Shown here: one piece after another, positions 20,801 to 34,714 of the stretch
Layout: each line of letters opens with the position of its first letter
How positions within the stretch are numbered: the first letter of the stretch is position 1
Source of the DNA: Ascaris suum
Lineage: Eukaryota > Nematoda > Chromadorea > Rhabditida > Ascarididae
Direction of reading: 5' to 3'
DNA: 64,000 bases
NCBI GenBank assembly: GCA_013433145.1
Contig: CM024173.1
Coordinates: 5,463,601-5,527,600 of the forward strand
The notes under the pieces: generated by a model
Told to the model about the DNA's origin: nothing
Databases searched by the model: none
The model's input: only the letters and a program-made list of their open reading frames with translations
Program-made: the position numbers and the translations under genes

Positions 20801-23800
20801 AGATGTCATCAGGACAATTTTTAGACCAATAACTCAACAGACTTACTCCTCTTTCGTTACGGAAAGCTGCCAGCAGAATTTGGGCTGAATATGCGACCAT
20901 GTTGGCTTCAGGCAAACTCACACAGGAACACAGTCTGGGACGAACACTTTTACCGCCGTTTTGGCTACAACGCAAATGTCTCTCACACTAAAAAGTTTGC
21001 GGTCGTCAGTGTTGCCACGGCGAGCGCAAGTTTGCGATTTGCGGTCGCCACTAACGACGCTAGTTTTAAAGAGCGCAGTAATAACACTGGATGCGCATAA
21101 GCCGAGTCAAAAACATCGGCCTCTTTGCCTACAACTTCAAGTCTCCGGGCATTATGGTGGAGAAGCGACGCTTGCATTTACTTTCAATTTCTCCGCTCTT
21201 TACGAAGGTTTCAGTTACTTTCGCGTATCATCGAGAGGTGTGGAATAGTGTCGCATCTATTATCGTGCTTCTTAAAACCCGCATCGACAGTGTCAGCCAC
21301 TGCAGCAAGAGCTAGCCACATTTGGCATTCCGACAGCTAAAATACTTGGGAAATATGAAGATTTTCCAGAAAAGACACACTAAAACATTGCGCGCGTGCC
21401 TGGAAAACGACAATAGTTTGAAAAAAAAAAGGAGAGAAAGGGCCTGCAGCTTAGACGATGCAGTTTAGCGACATCGTTATGATTTTCTTTTAATCGCGCA
21501 TTAAGATGAACGATCGAGTCTCTATCCAACTGTGATTTTGAAAGCAGGAAAGCTTCAGTCTCATAGGCAGATATAATCTCGATCAGAATACTGTCGGTTA
21601 GCCGCACTCGTTCAAAGTGCGACCGTTTGGATGAACGCTTCAAAAAGCTACATCGATCACCCTAGAACTGCGCAGCTTTACAGTTTGAACTTACGTCATT
21701 TCATTCTGCTAGTAGACTCGAGTCTGCATTCACCCCCCGCTTCTTTGCGCTCACCAGTGCACTGAAGAGGAGGCGTTTTTCATTTCGGCTTATAACTCAC
21801 CACGGCTGGGGTTTCAACAACATGTCCCACATCTTCGTTTCTGAGTATCAACGTGCGTCATGACCATTTTCTTCATCCTCTTGCATCGTTTGATACAAAA
21901 CTCGGATTACTATATCTTACTTGTCAAAAACATTTCTAAAACCGGTCACGAAATCATTAAGAACACTCATGTAAGTGCAAAGGCGGTGCCTTTTTTGCAC
22001 CAGCTCCATTTTTTAGCTATTTCAATAGAAACCAACAAATACAGGATAGAAGGGACTCGCAAGACCGCGCGGTATGTACTGAGAGGGGATTTGTTTGGAA
22101 TACGATGACACCACTCAGGCGCATCGCGGCCGGCACATGTCCAACTTCCAACTCCACTCCAACCTAAGGGGTCCATGGACGCTATACTTTAGCGCTTCCT
22201 GCGGTCCACATGCCAGCATAACTTCCAGAGGGATTATACATCAAAAGAGATTGTACATACTTAAGAAGCCAAGACGTCAGTCCGACGCGGATAAATTAAA
22301 TAATGTAGTTATAGGGCAGTGATAGAATCAAGAGCGAAGGAATGGCGTCACATTCGCAGACCTTTTGAATAAATCCGTGAATCCGTGAGAACTACGCCTT
22401 TAGGGCGGATACCGTACACTCTCCAACCATTGTTTCGCCTTTAGGCTAGCTGTCCCACAAATTCTCCCTTTCTAATAAGCCGGCAAAACGCAAGAAGTAG
22501 CAAACGAATATAATAGCGAACCTGCAACATCAAATATTTGTTATGCGTTCGAGCAATAGCATTCCTGATAACTTGCGAATGGGCGGCAACCACTGCGCTT
22601 TTCACGCTTAACATCTCTCCGTCAGGACCCGTTTTCCATAATGTGAGCTCTTAATAGAGCTGTTAAAAAAGGGAACATTTTCTACATTATGCGCGAAGCT
22701 GAATTCATCAAGTTAAAGTAAACAATCTGGAAACGAAAGCAAAAGAGAACTGAGATGGGAGAGATTTATTGATAGAGGGGCTGTCTGGAAGCGAGTCTTA
22801 TTCGGAACTGCAGGTTATTCAATAGTTATTCGAAAAAAGCGTCTAATTTACCACTGGAAGTTAGAGCATGCCTTACTATTCGAAATTATATGACAGCTCA
22901 GTCTAAACCGAAGCATATTGAAGAAGAAAAAAGAACAGGCGAACCTGAAGAATGTAACATCGGCACACTTGAACATTCGTTCGGTCGCATTTTGCAAATC
23001 GACCCCCCACCTGAGAGTGAGACTTTTATCCTGTGGAAAGATTTGCAGTGAAGATTTTCGTCATTTTTGACAATGGTTATAAATCATTTTTGCGGTGATG
23101 TGGCTGTTATCAGTGCAGTATATCGCAGAAACGATGGCTTTTTCCCGCAGAATCCCCAACACCAAGATTTCTTCGCTGTAAAATGCACAATCATTGCGTA
23201 ATACTTCTTGTTTTCGCTCATTGCTTCCTTGTTCTCTATACTCCTCTTTATTGCTTCATAAAGTGTTTAACCTTGGCCATATGATAAAGATGTCCACTGT
23301 CTATTCGATAGCTCGCATAGAGGGTCACTTTTTCGTCCAATGATTCGGCCATATGGTCGCTTAGGTTTGCTGGTATAAGTATCGGCAGCAGTTCCAAATT
23401 TGATGGCTGCAGCAAGAATCACCACAATGTTATGAAAGCAAATCGCTTTTGTTGTTTTGTGGATATACCAGTTATTACAACACCAGTTGGTGTAGGTTGA
23501 GTTATTGGACGACAACATAAGATAGCGATGCTCGATAACAGAAGCAAAGTCGATCTGTGACTCTCTTGTAATCGGTCCGTGGCCTACATCATTATCCTAC
23601 TACAATATTTTCCATGAATACACTCACCACTCGAGGACAACCGGTCGTTTTATTGACAGCGAAACAAGTGGATGAGAATGCGAAGCAGACAAAAAGGGCA
23701 TGACAGCGGCATGACAGCTTTTGCCGAAAGTTTCCCTTATGATTTGTCAGCTGATTAAAAGCTCCGAAGAGTGATGCAAACGCTGCAGTTTACGCAAATT

Positions 23801-25927
23801 ACCGAAAGTATAAGTGCAGAAGGTATTTAAGAATTGCGAGGAGTGGAATGGTCAAACGAGTGGAACGAAAATAAGCAGATATGCGTCAGGCTCTAAGTAT
23901 CGTGGCTACAGAAACAATTACGCATATTTAGGATCATAAGCGCTATGACTGGATCATATAGCCGCAAAATTTTGTCACAAAGCATCGGCAGAGGTTCGCA
24001 GTGAGACGGTCCCACTCACCATATCCTGGCAGAAAGAGCGCGCATTTCCGAGACGTATAATTAATTTTTTTGCAGCTTATTGCTGGGACAAGCATCACGT
24101 TGTGAATTCAGTTGTTACAGGGAAACTGTCAGTGTTGTTAAATATCAAATTATGGATTGCCGTTACTGGCCGAGCCACGCCACCCAAACACTTCAAGCCA
24201 TAAATTTTATATTCATATGTGATGGGCATAAACAATCCGAAATTCATTTGCAGACAACGACATTGAGCTACTCAGGAGATGACCGAGGCCTCATGGTACA
24301 ATTCTAAACAGAATACGACAGAATTTTGAAATGGTGAAAAAAGGATGATTTTTTGTCCGGATGGGCGGCATTGTTGAATCCCTAATTTTACATTGAAAGA
24401 TAGATTCCTCAGAGGCATTTATTTCAGATGCAAAAACATCCATCAATATCCGGCAGTCCCTGAATAAATTCGGCTCATGAAAAGGCCGTGAATTTGGCCT
24501 TTAAGGGAGACTAATGAATGTCTCGTATTCATCGCTCTGTATTGCGCCCTACCACTATTCCGTGATTCTCCCAACAAAAAAATTCTTATTAGGCTTACAG
24601 TGTTCTAAAACCGGTTTCTTCACTGCTTCCAAGTCATGCAAATCCTAACTTGCAAATTTTGCAGCGTCTTACCATCCCATCCCACTGTTCTTTTGTGACG
24701 TGAGGATAGACGGCGGAGTGCGCCAGTGCGGCCAGCTTCTAAAAACGTATGATAATTTCGACTGAGGTTACGCAAGTTATGGAAATTAACGCTGAGACGG
24801 CCATATCGACACACCTTATTCAAAAACCTCTTCAGATTAAGCGTTCCGGAAAAAGCGCTTCAGCGCGAACATTCTCGGAACAGACAGTGGCATCGTTGCA
24901 TTTCATGCCATATAGAACTGTACGAAGGGAAATATGTAAGGTGAGGAAGTTTATGCAGCAAAGACATGGTTAACGGCGCACGCTTTTAGCAAGATATTAT
25001 AGCTGCACTAAATTTTGCTGTTTTCTCGGTGCTTTCCCCCTTTTTATTTCATTTCTTTTATTTTATATTTAAGCTTATTCTAAAACTGCGTGCGTTACAA
25101 AGAATAGGAAAGAATTGCAGCATAGTCATAGGTAAAGGCTCACTTTCACAGCCCACTACTCCATTGGTTAGTCACATTATTATTCCATGAACTCGTTATT
25201 TTCTACCACATCTTCTCTCCTCTGCTATCCTGCATATCTTGTCGTACTTTATCATAAAACCTCCACTACACTTATAGTCATAGCTAAGTCTATGCAACGA
25301 AGGTTATGCGCTTCGTCAGTGGTTAGCGCTTAACGCAGTTGTGGGCGTTAGCAGATAAGGGCTGAAACGCGGTCGCTGCTTGTTCATAACTCTCTTCTCA
25401 GCAGTAAATTCTTCGTTTTTTTTTCTCGTTTCACATGCGCTTGATTCTTGCCACGATGGGAATCCATCCTTTTACATTTCCATTCACTATATCTTTTAAC
25501 CTAAAAAATTGTTGTATTCTGAAGCGTCATTCTTGCCATCTTTAATTTCCATTCGCTGCTTATTTGTTTACTCATTTATTTTCTTATTCATTTAATCGTT
25601 CATTTGTTTGCCCACAGATATGCATTATACAATTCTACGCGAACTTCTCTATCGCAATGCGTTTGGAACTTTACTGGGTCATTTCTGACGACTTCTCTTC
25701 TGCATTGACTTGAACGGCAAATGGTACGGGTATCCGCAACGTAGCAGTTAACGCCAGAAATATTTGCAGTGCAGAATCGCTCAGCGTAAATGCGTTTGAC
25801 GCAAGTCGCTCTGTGCAGTTGTACATAGCGCTAGCGTATTCATAAGAACCGCCAATACTAGTGGCCAAAAAATCTCAACGCAGAATTGTTCATGGCGTGC
25901 TTGCCCGCGCTTCGTTGTTCGTCTCAG
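17886..25927. other. No supported gene
   Basis: This contains the 5' flank of the minus-strand OTU-like copy and about 8 kb of unassigned sequence. There is a hairpin at 18527-18552. A plus-strand open stretch at 19200-19320 (basic, SRSAQRKAARKRTR) and a weak GIY-YIG-like string near 20040-20110 (FVGQRKST) were seen, but neither has enough support to be called. Confidence 0.55.
18527..18552. other. Near-perfect 26-base palindrome
   Basis: AACGGTTTAGAC and GTCTAAACCGTT form a perfect 12-base stem around the 2-base loop GT. It is isolated, about 640 bases upstream of the first recognised exon of the minus-strand OTU-like copy. Confidence 0.8.
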
Positions 25928-26098
25928 GGAGCTTGTAAAGGATTTGTCCTGCAAATAGCGCTTGTGAAAGGACGTTGTGAGAAATGTCTTAAGAAGGCAA
26001 TGGAGAAATGCATTCAATGTCGACGTCTTATTCTTAAGAAGGCTATGGAAGATACATTTGTATCGACGATTCTGTGCAAGAAGAAGTTGTCGGTGCAG
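25928..26098 (+). CDS. Candidate exon with internal 15-residue duplication
   Basis: This open stretch is bounded by a plausible acceptor (GTCTCAG) and donor (CAG|GTTGTT). It encodes a Cys- and Lys-rich segment beginning GACKGFVLQIALVKGRCEKC. LKKAMEKCIQCRRLI is followed at once by LKKAMEDTFVSTILC, an in-frame duplication of 15 codons. No family was recognised and no neighbouring exon was joined to it. It may be a real exon or a chance open frame across a tandem duplication. Confidence 0.3.
25988..26077 (+). repeat. Two-copy 45-base tandem duplication
   Basis: CTTAAGAAGGCAATGGA at 25988 and CTTAAGAAGGCTATGGA at 26033 start two units with a period of 45. The second unit has diverged in its second half. 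Confidence 0.75.
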
Positions 26099-28387
26099 GT
26101 TGTTGATATGTCGGAGCGCTTTATCTGAGGTCAATTATTGCAACAAAATGTGTGATATTTTAACGACGAACGTAATTCTTCAATGCGCACATGAACAACA
26201 ATTATGTTCAGCAGTGTAGGAACGCAAAGAAAGAATTTTTGCGACAATGCATGTGCTACATCAGCATGCGCAATTTCAGCGCTTGAATTTTGTCGTTATG
26301 AATCCAGATGTAGGAAAACATTCCTTTAGCCAAGCCTACTCTTGCATGGCCACTGTTGCATCCCGTGCCTTGTATTTTTAGCACTAGCATTTCTGCACGT
26401 ACATTATGGAGCAACTTCAGCCTGCCTGTACGCAATGCGTGGTTTCCTCTTTGGTGCCAACGTCTCATAATTAGAAAAACATCAGGAGAATTAGATGCGG
26501 TCTTCGTTTGCGTTCCAAATTCTACGTCATTATCCGAGTATGAGTTTCTGAGAGAGTGTTCCTTGAATACTTCATTCGCCTTTCTTTGACTATGAGCTGA
26601 TTTAGCTCACTCCTCATGTTTGCACCCTTTTGCAGAACTCCGTGAGAATGTCCGACAGAACACACGCAGCGGGAGCACGAACCATGCGATTCTATGTTTA
26701 TTTAATCAGACAGTATTTCAGAGGTATGTGAATATCGAATAACTGTCATCTAGGACAAGCAGTTGTCGACGAAAGAGACCGACAATTGGGCGGAATGTCC
26801 TTGATAGACGAGTTTTCTCGTGAGTATGCATTTGTCGTCTGTAGTTTTCCTGCTTTAAAAGGAAACTGCAATTTACCATTTCCTCAAGGTCTGATCCGGT
26901 CGGCGGCGATACATTCCAAAATTATCAAGAACGCCCATATGCCAGCAGGTCTTTGCCTTTACATATTCCGACATTGAGGTCTTCGAAAATGATCTTTGCT
27001 TTACATATGCACCCTCTGAATAGAGGATTGGCACGTTTCGAGAGTAAAGAAGAAGACGAATCAGGGTAATCAGGGTAAAACCAGGGTAATCATCTCCACC
27101 GTCCATGTTTAACTGGGCCAGTGGTCCGATCTTGCCGCACTACTCTGTTCGTTCGTGTATGGTATACCCTAATCGGAAGATGCCAGTAGCGAATTTCTAA
27201 TGCTTTTGTAAACTATACTATTCAATAGCTGATTTCTTCAGAATTCTGAAAACTGTAGGTAGGCTCTTTATTATTCCTGTAATTTTGCATATGCGCACAA
27301 ATAGTGTCTAATAGTGTCGCATGCGTTCAACTGGTGCAACGACAGTTATATCGCGACAAATGCAGTTGTTCTTTCATGCTTCGTGTTTGTCATGAACCAT
27401 CAATAAGCAGCAATGTGTTGCGAGCGAGGAGATGGACATGTTATTGGTGTGGAAGTGCCGCCTTAAGGGGAAAGCGGTTTTTTAACTTTCATTCGCTGTA
27501 AGCCATCACATTCTTTGATGAATTTGAAGTTTTCCATGAACGAAACAATCTTCGTGGGATGCTTGATACAGCGACATCATCAAGTATGCTTCATGACTGC
27601 AACCTGGACAGCCAAATTTGCAGCACCACTAGTCAGAATATACCTAACAACGCATAAAATTCACTTGCCGAAATCGAAGAATTTCCCATGTGCCTACAGT
27701 CACGTGTTTCACTACACCAATCACCGTCATCCCTAAAGCGAGAAAGGTGAGCTGCAAGGAGACCAAATTTCAACTTAGAAAACATTGTCAACTGCAACTG
27801 AGCTCAAAGACTTGACCCTTCCAAACCTTTCTACTTTCTGCTACATTTTAGGCATCCTTAGATTCTTACGCTACTAGATACTCCACTGAACAATGCCACT
27901 TATCTAATGGAAAAGTTATTCCATGTGGGCCAACAGATTTCCTTAAGTTATTGATGTCGGTCATTTCGCAGCTAATGAAAGAAGCGCGTAGATGGAAAGA
28001 AATGAAAGAAATAAATTTAAAATCAGGATTTGAAAAAGTCTCTTCTTCGCCCATTTGAAATGCTCTCAGGTCCTTAGCTGACTGCACTTTCAATTCCGGA
28101 ACACTGCCAGTTTGGTGGGTAAGTTACGTGTGACGATCCACTCGTTTATGGAGACTATAACATTGAAGTCCGTATTTGTTTCATGTCCGCGATGCCTCTT
28201 TCCCAAAATATATCCCAGAAAATCTCCCTCCCAATTGCAAATTTCGAATGTGCTCATCTCTGTGTCTTTAGAGTGAGAGATCCTCCATGATCACGCCGTA
28301 ATCTAGCTTCCTCTCAAAGATTGTGTTCGTTCTCGCCGTGTCATCTTAAAACATTCACTAACTGTGGTAATACAACTCTGTCTACAG
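26099..28387. other. No supported gene
   Basis: Short open frames only. A small cluster of TCAGGGTAA-like repeats lies at 27059-27092. Upstream exons of the membrane exon at 28388 are expected here but none was identified with confidence. Confidence 0.5.
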
Positions 28388-28559
28388 TTTACGATATCGA
28401 TAAGGAAGCGGGAATCCATCAGTTCTCTTTCTACGCAATGTGGTTTTTCACGACCTGCGGTCTGCTGATTGTTGTATTACCATTCTACATTTTTTACATT
28501 TATAAACGATCGACGATTGAAAGTGATGCCGCGACAATTTCAAATATACTCTTCTTGAG
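28388..28559 (+). CDS. Membrane-spanning exon of an unrecognised gene
   Basis: This exon is bounded by the acceptor GTCTACAG and the donor TTGAG|GTTACT (172 bases, entering after one codon base and leaving after two). It encodes YDIDKEAGIHQFSFYAMWFF, then a hydrophobic run (TTCGLLIVVLPFYIFYIY), then the basic stop KRST, and ends TISNILFL. The pattern is one membrane-spanning helix followed by positive residues, which suggests a cytoplasmic C-terminal side. The exit phase does not match the next recognised plus-strand exons at 37085 or 40952, so it either belongs to a different gene or intermediate exons were missed. No family was recognised. Confidence 0.5.
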
Positions 28560-31500
28560 GTTACTACATTTCGAAAGAGCACCTTAGCTGATATTTAGAG
28601 GAATGTTGAGAAATTTCTTTATTGTTACCGGCTACACTATAATGAAGAGTATTCTTGAAATACCTGCCAAATTCGTTAAAGCAAGAAGTATCGGGGCACT
28701 GCTTCTGCCCTTGGCATGTTAATGGTGGCGTGAGTCGTGCCAATTTTAGCACAGTGCTGCATCTGTGCAGGGTGTTCATAGAGCTTAATCTGGCTGCGAG
28801 GTGATTATGCTTTATGAAGGAACTACAGTGACTAGGGGAGTATCCTAACATATGGAATCACTGCGTCAACAGCTTCCGAAGTGGTATTTTGCTGAGCACC
28901 ACTCACAGCTTCAACAGGCGCGAATGTTGCAACAATTTTGTCCATTTTTTGGCACTTTGTTTAGAGTAACATGGTTCTGTTCATTGTGAGTGTGCGACCG
29001 CCCTCTTTTGTTTATGCTTTGTTTACCCTTTGATCAGAACCTAAGCATGGAAAAAAGCTGTGATGTACGAAGTGACTATTATCATGAAGCGGATACAAGA
29101 CGGGCACAAAAAGATATCGTTTCCTGGAATATGCAGCCATAGAGTTAATACATAAGAGAGTAATATGAAACAATGTTTTTAACAGGGAGTTTGATCTCGT
29201 TATATGTGCAGAAACTTAAGTCTTTTATAGTTTGAGGGCATAATTTAGGGCGTAAAAAGTCGCGTGCTCTGAATGGCACTGGGTGACATGTAAACGGTGG
29301 GATGAAATTTTACGAGTGTACCTATCGAGAAATTTAGGTTTAACATGGGCATTCGCTATTTCGTCAGCTATTTCATGCTCAGTAGTGTGTACGCATCAGA
29401 AGAAGTGAACATTATGAATTGTGCAGTACAATGAGGTTACATTGGAAAGGACACCTGCAGACTGGAAGGGTGCAAAGGCGATATGTCTCGGTGATTCAAT
29501 GATATCGAGCAAAAGGGGTCGCACGACAGTAAAACACATTTCGAGGTTAGCGAATCATAGAATATGATTGAGAGTTCCGATAGGGAATTCTATACAGAAA
29601 CAATTCATAAGAGAAACCGGAAATCAAACGAAAAAACTTTGCCTTTGATCCCGACCCGTTTAGAATAGCTATCTGACGAATGGCTAATATGGCACTTGGA
29701 AAATTCTTTTTTACGCTGATTTTCCTTGGGCTTTGGCCATGTCTCATTTGAAAACACCGAGAAATAACTTTTCTTTCAATGTTCAACGATAATAGACCAA
29801 CCTCCCTCCACTGTCGAGAAAATCCCACCGGAAACTTAACGTCGCTTTCCTTATCACGCAGTAGATTTGAATATCGGTCGCCGTCCTATTTCTCTTCTTT
29901 CTCTTGTTCCAGTGGGTGAATTCGAAACTACTCCAACCAGTCTATGCATTTTCTGCGTCATCAAGTTGAATTAAGAGTGAACACAAAACCCTCAGTGGCA
30001 TTTCGGAGGATGGACGTTTTCCAAAGCACTTAGTGCGCTTTGTTTGCTGTGAACTAAGGAGGTGTTCTTGTTGCAGCTAAATAATTGCCTTTGTAGGTGA
30101 GAAGAGAGAATAGGGGCCGTTGAGGTGATTTTATGAATTTTAATGAAGCATGCAGTACGACAGGAAGAAGCCGTATGTCCTTTACTCGTCTATACGCCTT
30201 TTCGTTGTTTAGTCGTAGTCATATGCAAGAAAGTCGGTTAAAGTGATCGCATTAGCAGTTGCCATGCTGAGCGTTCATCTCTGTCACTAGAATGGCCCTG
30301 CAGCTGTCAGAAACTACCTTTGCGATCTGGAAGTGTCATTTCGAAACGTTCGCTGTTTCCTACGTATACGTCTTGCCGATTTCCAGCATTCAAATACAGT
30401 CATGCTAATCTCTTGAATCATTAATGTATGTACGTGAGTCAAGCAGCTTTAGTGTCATCCACTTTAACCTCTGCTGCTGCCAATTCATTGTTCTGCGTTG
30501 CCTTCATGCTGTTGATATGCTCGCGGGTAGTTTGCAGTTTTAGTGGATAGTTTTTGAAGAAGGCGCAAAAGCACCAGAACTAGTAAGCTTGCAAAGAGGC
30601 TGAGCAATCCGTTCGATTTTTGCGAAATGCCTCACAGAGGTCAGAGATGGAAATTTTTTTCCCATGTATATCCAGTGATATCAAGCAAGGGACAAAAAGT
30701 ACTTCAGACGGTCATTGAGCACTCACAACGCACAGTTGCACGATGCCACGTTTTTGAATACATCCTTGTACATTTTTGACCCGTGACTGATTTGCCAGAT
30801 GACTTTCTCGTCACTCAAACAATTGAACTGGTGAAGTGACCAACAAATTGCTCCCAAGAATCCCTTAGCAGGCTTTGAAAACATCTTACATATTCCCAAG
30901 CTACAACACAACACATATTCCCAACACTGGCGTACAAGTGATGAATAGAGGAATGACGGTATGGAGCAGATCTTCGCCGAAAGGCCCGTTTATCCAGGAG
31001 GCGATTAATGCTCAATCTCTGTATTGTTTGACGTTTCTTCTTCTCCCTTCTTCACCTGACAACGCAATTTTTGGGACGTATTTTCTCGCCTTGGGTAAAA
31101 ATAGTCATTTTTTTGGTGATTAGCAGAACAGTGAGGGAAAGGAAAGATATCGAAGCAGTTGGTATGTATATGCTCGTGCAGGTCACGAGTTTTCGCACAA
31201 TTGGACAGAATTCGTCAAATGCTCGTGAACTAGTCATTCTATCTATTTGATGATACTAATTTTTACGCCACCATTTCAGTGGCTTTCCACATAAGACGAA
31301 TGCTACTTCTTCAGAACTGAAACTAAGCCCTGCGACGAAACCCCCAAGCAGCAAAACATCGCACACATCCATTGGGACAGGTAAGGGTTACTTTGGTTGG
31401 CTCTTCAGGGGGTCCACGGTATAGCAGCTTCCAGTTTTCCAGCAGTCGGGAAGTCAACATCGCTGCGACTGCGCAACACTGTCGAATTTGATGACAATGC

Positions 31501-31631
31501 TGCGACAACAAGCAAATACTGACGAATTCATGTAGCGATTCAGGTAGCGATTGGAAAAAGGGGGGTGGCCCTGCGACCACAAGCAAATATTAAGCACACG
31601 CTTATATAGGCTACCAAAGCACGTGCAGGTG
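28560..31631. other. No supported gene
   Basis: Only short open frames. Near 31500 and 31571 a direct repeat (CTGCGACAACAAGCAAATA and CTGCGACCACAAGCAAATA) has a spacing of 71. Minus-strand open frames at 31323-31690 border the 3-kb repeat and may be part of it, but no domain was recognised. Confidence 0.5.
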
Positions 31632-34605
31632 CCGTGAATCCAGAAATATCCTTCGCTTTGAATCTTTGATCCCACGAATTTGTTTTCCACTTACATGGCC
31701 TTCATGACCATGGATGCATCATGAAGTCCAAAGCGGGTGCCGCTGTTCTGGATCGTCCACTATGTATTTCCGGCATGCGCTTCGATATCTGCATTAATCG
31801 GTAAATAGCTATGTTAGCGCACAAATGGGATGGGTTAGTTTATAGTACGATCTGTCCAAATGTTTATAACTACTTGCAGTAATTTCCTTGTACCGCCTGG
31901 GTTAAGATATAAATGAAATACCCGTTTGAACAGCTATCTCATCATTTCAAAACTGTGAAAGGTTACCAATGAAAACGTTCAATGATGCGAAGGAAAGGGA
32001 TTATTTAGTTCCCAAAAGCTCGATGGCTGTGAACTCGTTGAAGGCATGGTTGAAGGAGACGTTCTGCCTCAGATAGCAAGGGGTGGGCGGACGCTGTTAA
32101 GCAACAACACAGTGATGGAAAGCCACTTCCGGAATTCAATGATTTTAAGGGTTTTAAAAAGTCGCCGGGAATGCCGGCTGTTTTCCGCCGGACAGTCCTC
32201 ATGTGCATCCATTCAAGGCGCTCGAAAGCTTTCGATTTCCGTGAAACAGCAACGGATTTTTCGAACATACTTTTTTTAAAGCTTCGCGATGATTGCATGG
32301 CCGATTTGGCTATGTTGGACAGTTTGCGAAGCACCATCACATGAGCGAGCGCGATGCAACATTCGAAATCAAGTTCAGAAATGCTCACATCAAAATTCGA
32401 AATCTTTTTTTTTCGCTGTCATCTGGCTACATTGCAGCCACATAAAACATCCTTGTCAAACGGCGTTTACATGGAATGTGATGCTACGATGGGTCCTTTC
32501 TCTCATAAATGCAAGGTACAGCTTTGGGCAAATAAACACTTTAAGGTGAGTATACGCCCTCTATCAATGTTTTACGTTACTGCTTTCAGATTTATAATGT
32601 ATCTCTTATCACAGATCCTATATAAAGGGTTTTATCTACGAGTTAGTATTCTTTAGTCGTCAAAGCGCCGAGGAAATTAACTTATTTGCCAAGAGTCATC
32701 CACACGTGCAACAAATAGCTCTTCTCGGTGTTCTATCTGTAGCAATAATAACTAACCTGTTAGGGAAAAGTTCTGTGAATGCTGGTCTAAAATGAGTATT
32801 TAACATGCGAAAGAGCTAGATCAAATGATTATCCAAGCGATATTGCGACTAAATTTCGAAGTTCAACAACGGCAGGACGAAACAGTTTAGGATGACGAAA
32901 CATTCACCTCAATGAGTTCGATGAACTTATAAAGTGCTGGTTAAATCTCCAGCCAAGAATCTTTAATGGCGGAACTCTGAAGAGTACGAACGCCACAATT
33001 ATTTCATCTGTTCGAGGTGATCGGTCGGATGAAAAGGCAAGCTGAAAAACCGAAATCTTTATGCCTATTTTGTGACTTGGCAATAAATAAACAGGATGCC
33101 AAGCGCTGCTCCATCAGATAAACTACAGCACTTTTGTGGTATCCGTGAAACGCAAATTCACATCAACATTCTAGATAAACGAAGACAGAGGAAAAATAAG
33201 TCAGATGTAGGATTTTGATCTTCCAATAAATGAGAAAACAGGTTATAGATGGATGATGGAGAAATCAATTGGCTCACATAAAAACGGTTCATTGGCCGAG
33301 AAATCGTGATAGAGGCATTCCCGTGAGCAACTCGACTTATCTTCAGCTGCCTCTCACTCCTTTCCAAAGTATGATTCCCTCCCCTCTTAAAAATTCCTGC
33401 TTATTTCACTGACCACACCCAACGAAAGATAGAAGCAGGGAACAAGATAACGAAAAAGAAAACCTCTTAAAGAAAATAAACTAAAAGCCCAACATGTTTG
33501 AGCACTTCGAGAACGTATAAAGGAAGAAGCCTCACTGGAGCATTTGGCGAAGGGAATGAAGAAGCCAAATTGCTGTGCGACAGCCAAATTGAAACTCTTG
33601 AATGCATCATTCAGCATTTGAACGATATCCTCTCGTGAATCAGATAGACGGCCTCCTCCGTGGAATGCTGACTTGCTGAAACGAAAACCATCGTTATAGG
33701 ATGCAAAACGTATACGCTACACTCATTCATTTATCACATCACACCATTTCTTGGGCTCCCGGGCGTGGTGCCTGCTTACAGACAGGATAAGAATCTTGGG
33801 CTGAATATGTAGAATGGATATTAGTTGAATATTGGTTTAGTATTTCGATATCGGTTAAATACTGCATATTTGATATTAGCTAAATACTTCAATACGAGAA
33901 GAAATGTAAACATCACATCCACAGGGTTACAAATGAAAGCGAAAGCGCCATGGTCAAGGCAAAGTGGTGTGTCGCTGTTTTTGGTTCTCTCAATCACAAA
34001 GCTGATTGAAATCACTAAAACATCGGTTCATCCACTGCAGCATGATCCTATTAAAACTTTGGGAGGGAATCAAGTGAGATTGAAGAGATAAGCGGGTTTT
34101 CATAGGGTCTGCTTTTCAGGAATAGATATCTAATTCCACAGTTGTACTCATGGCAGCAATGCTTTAAGGAGCATCGCACTTGACCGTGACGTCTGTCGCC
34201 GTTCAACCCCTGAGTATTGCATAATATGACCGCAAGCAGCGCTAATCGCAGCAGCTAGCGTTTAAATTTACGTGTCTGGGCCATTTTCATCACACTTTTT
34301 GAAATGAACAATACAGGTTCGATGGTGCGGAGGAATGGAACAAGCGCTTTACTTGGCGGGTAAAGCAAAAGCGAAACATTCGGGTTCACCATCATCACGC
34401 ATCAGCAAACGTCTCACTCAGACACAGTGCGGACAAATAAATGTGGCGACCGTTGCTAGTACATCTAATCAAAAGTAAAACTGTCCTAAATTAAGGCTAC
34501 AATAGGATAATATATCAATTAAGCACTCGGCTTAAAGTAAACGAAGAATCTTAATTAAGTCCAACTCAAAGGTCTTGATGGCATGACCAGCGTGCTCAAA
34601 CAACG
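31632..34605 (+). repeat. 3-kb dispersed repeat, third copy
   Basis: 31709-34605 is nearly identical to 2010-4898 in the same orientation, offset 29702 at the start and 29707 at the end. 31632-31708 matches the reverse complement of the palindrome spacer, so this copy shows the unfolded order of the unit. It differs from both palindrome arms at a substitution near 31949 (A for G). A weakly coding plus-strand frame at 32055-32345 reads SDSKGWADAVKQQHSDGKPL and later RRTVLMCIHSRRSKAFDFRE. It has no Met near its start, lies behind a frameshift, and was not assigned to a family. True ends of the unit are unknown on the left; the right end is sharp at CAAACAACG. Confidence 0.93.
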
Positions 34606-34714
34606 GCTTAAACTGCCGAGGGCATTTCGTGAATTCAGTTTACCAATAACAACACAGTGTCACGCATGCATGAGAATAACGCATAAGATAATGCATAACG
34701 CGACAGTGAAATTT

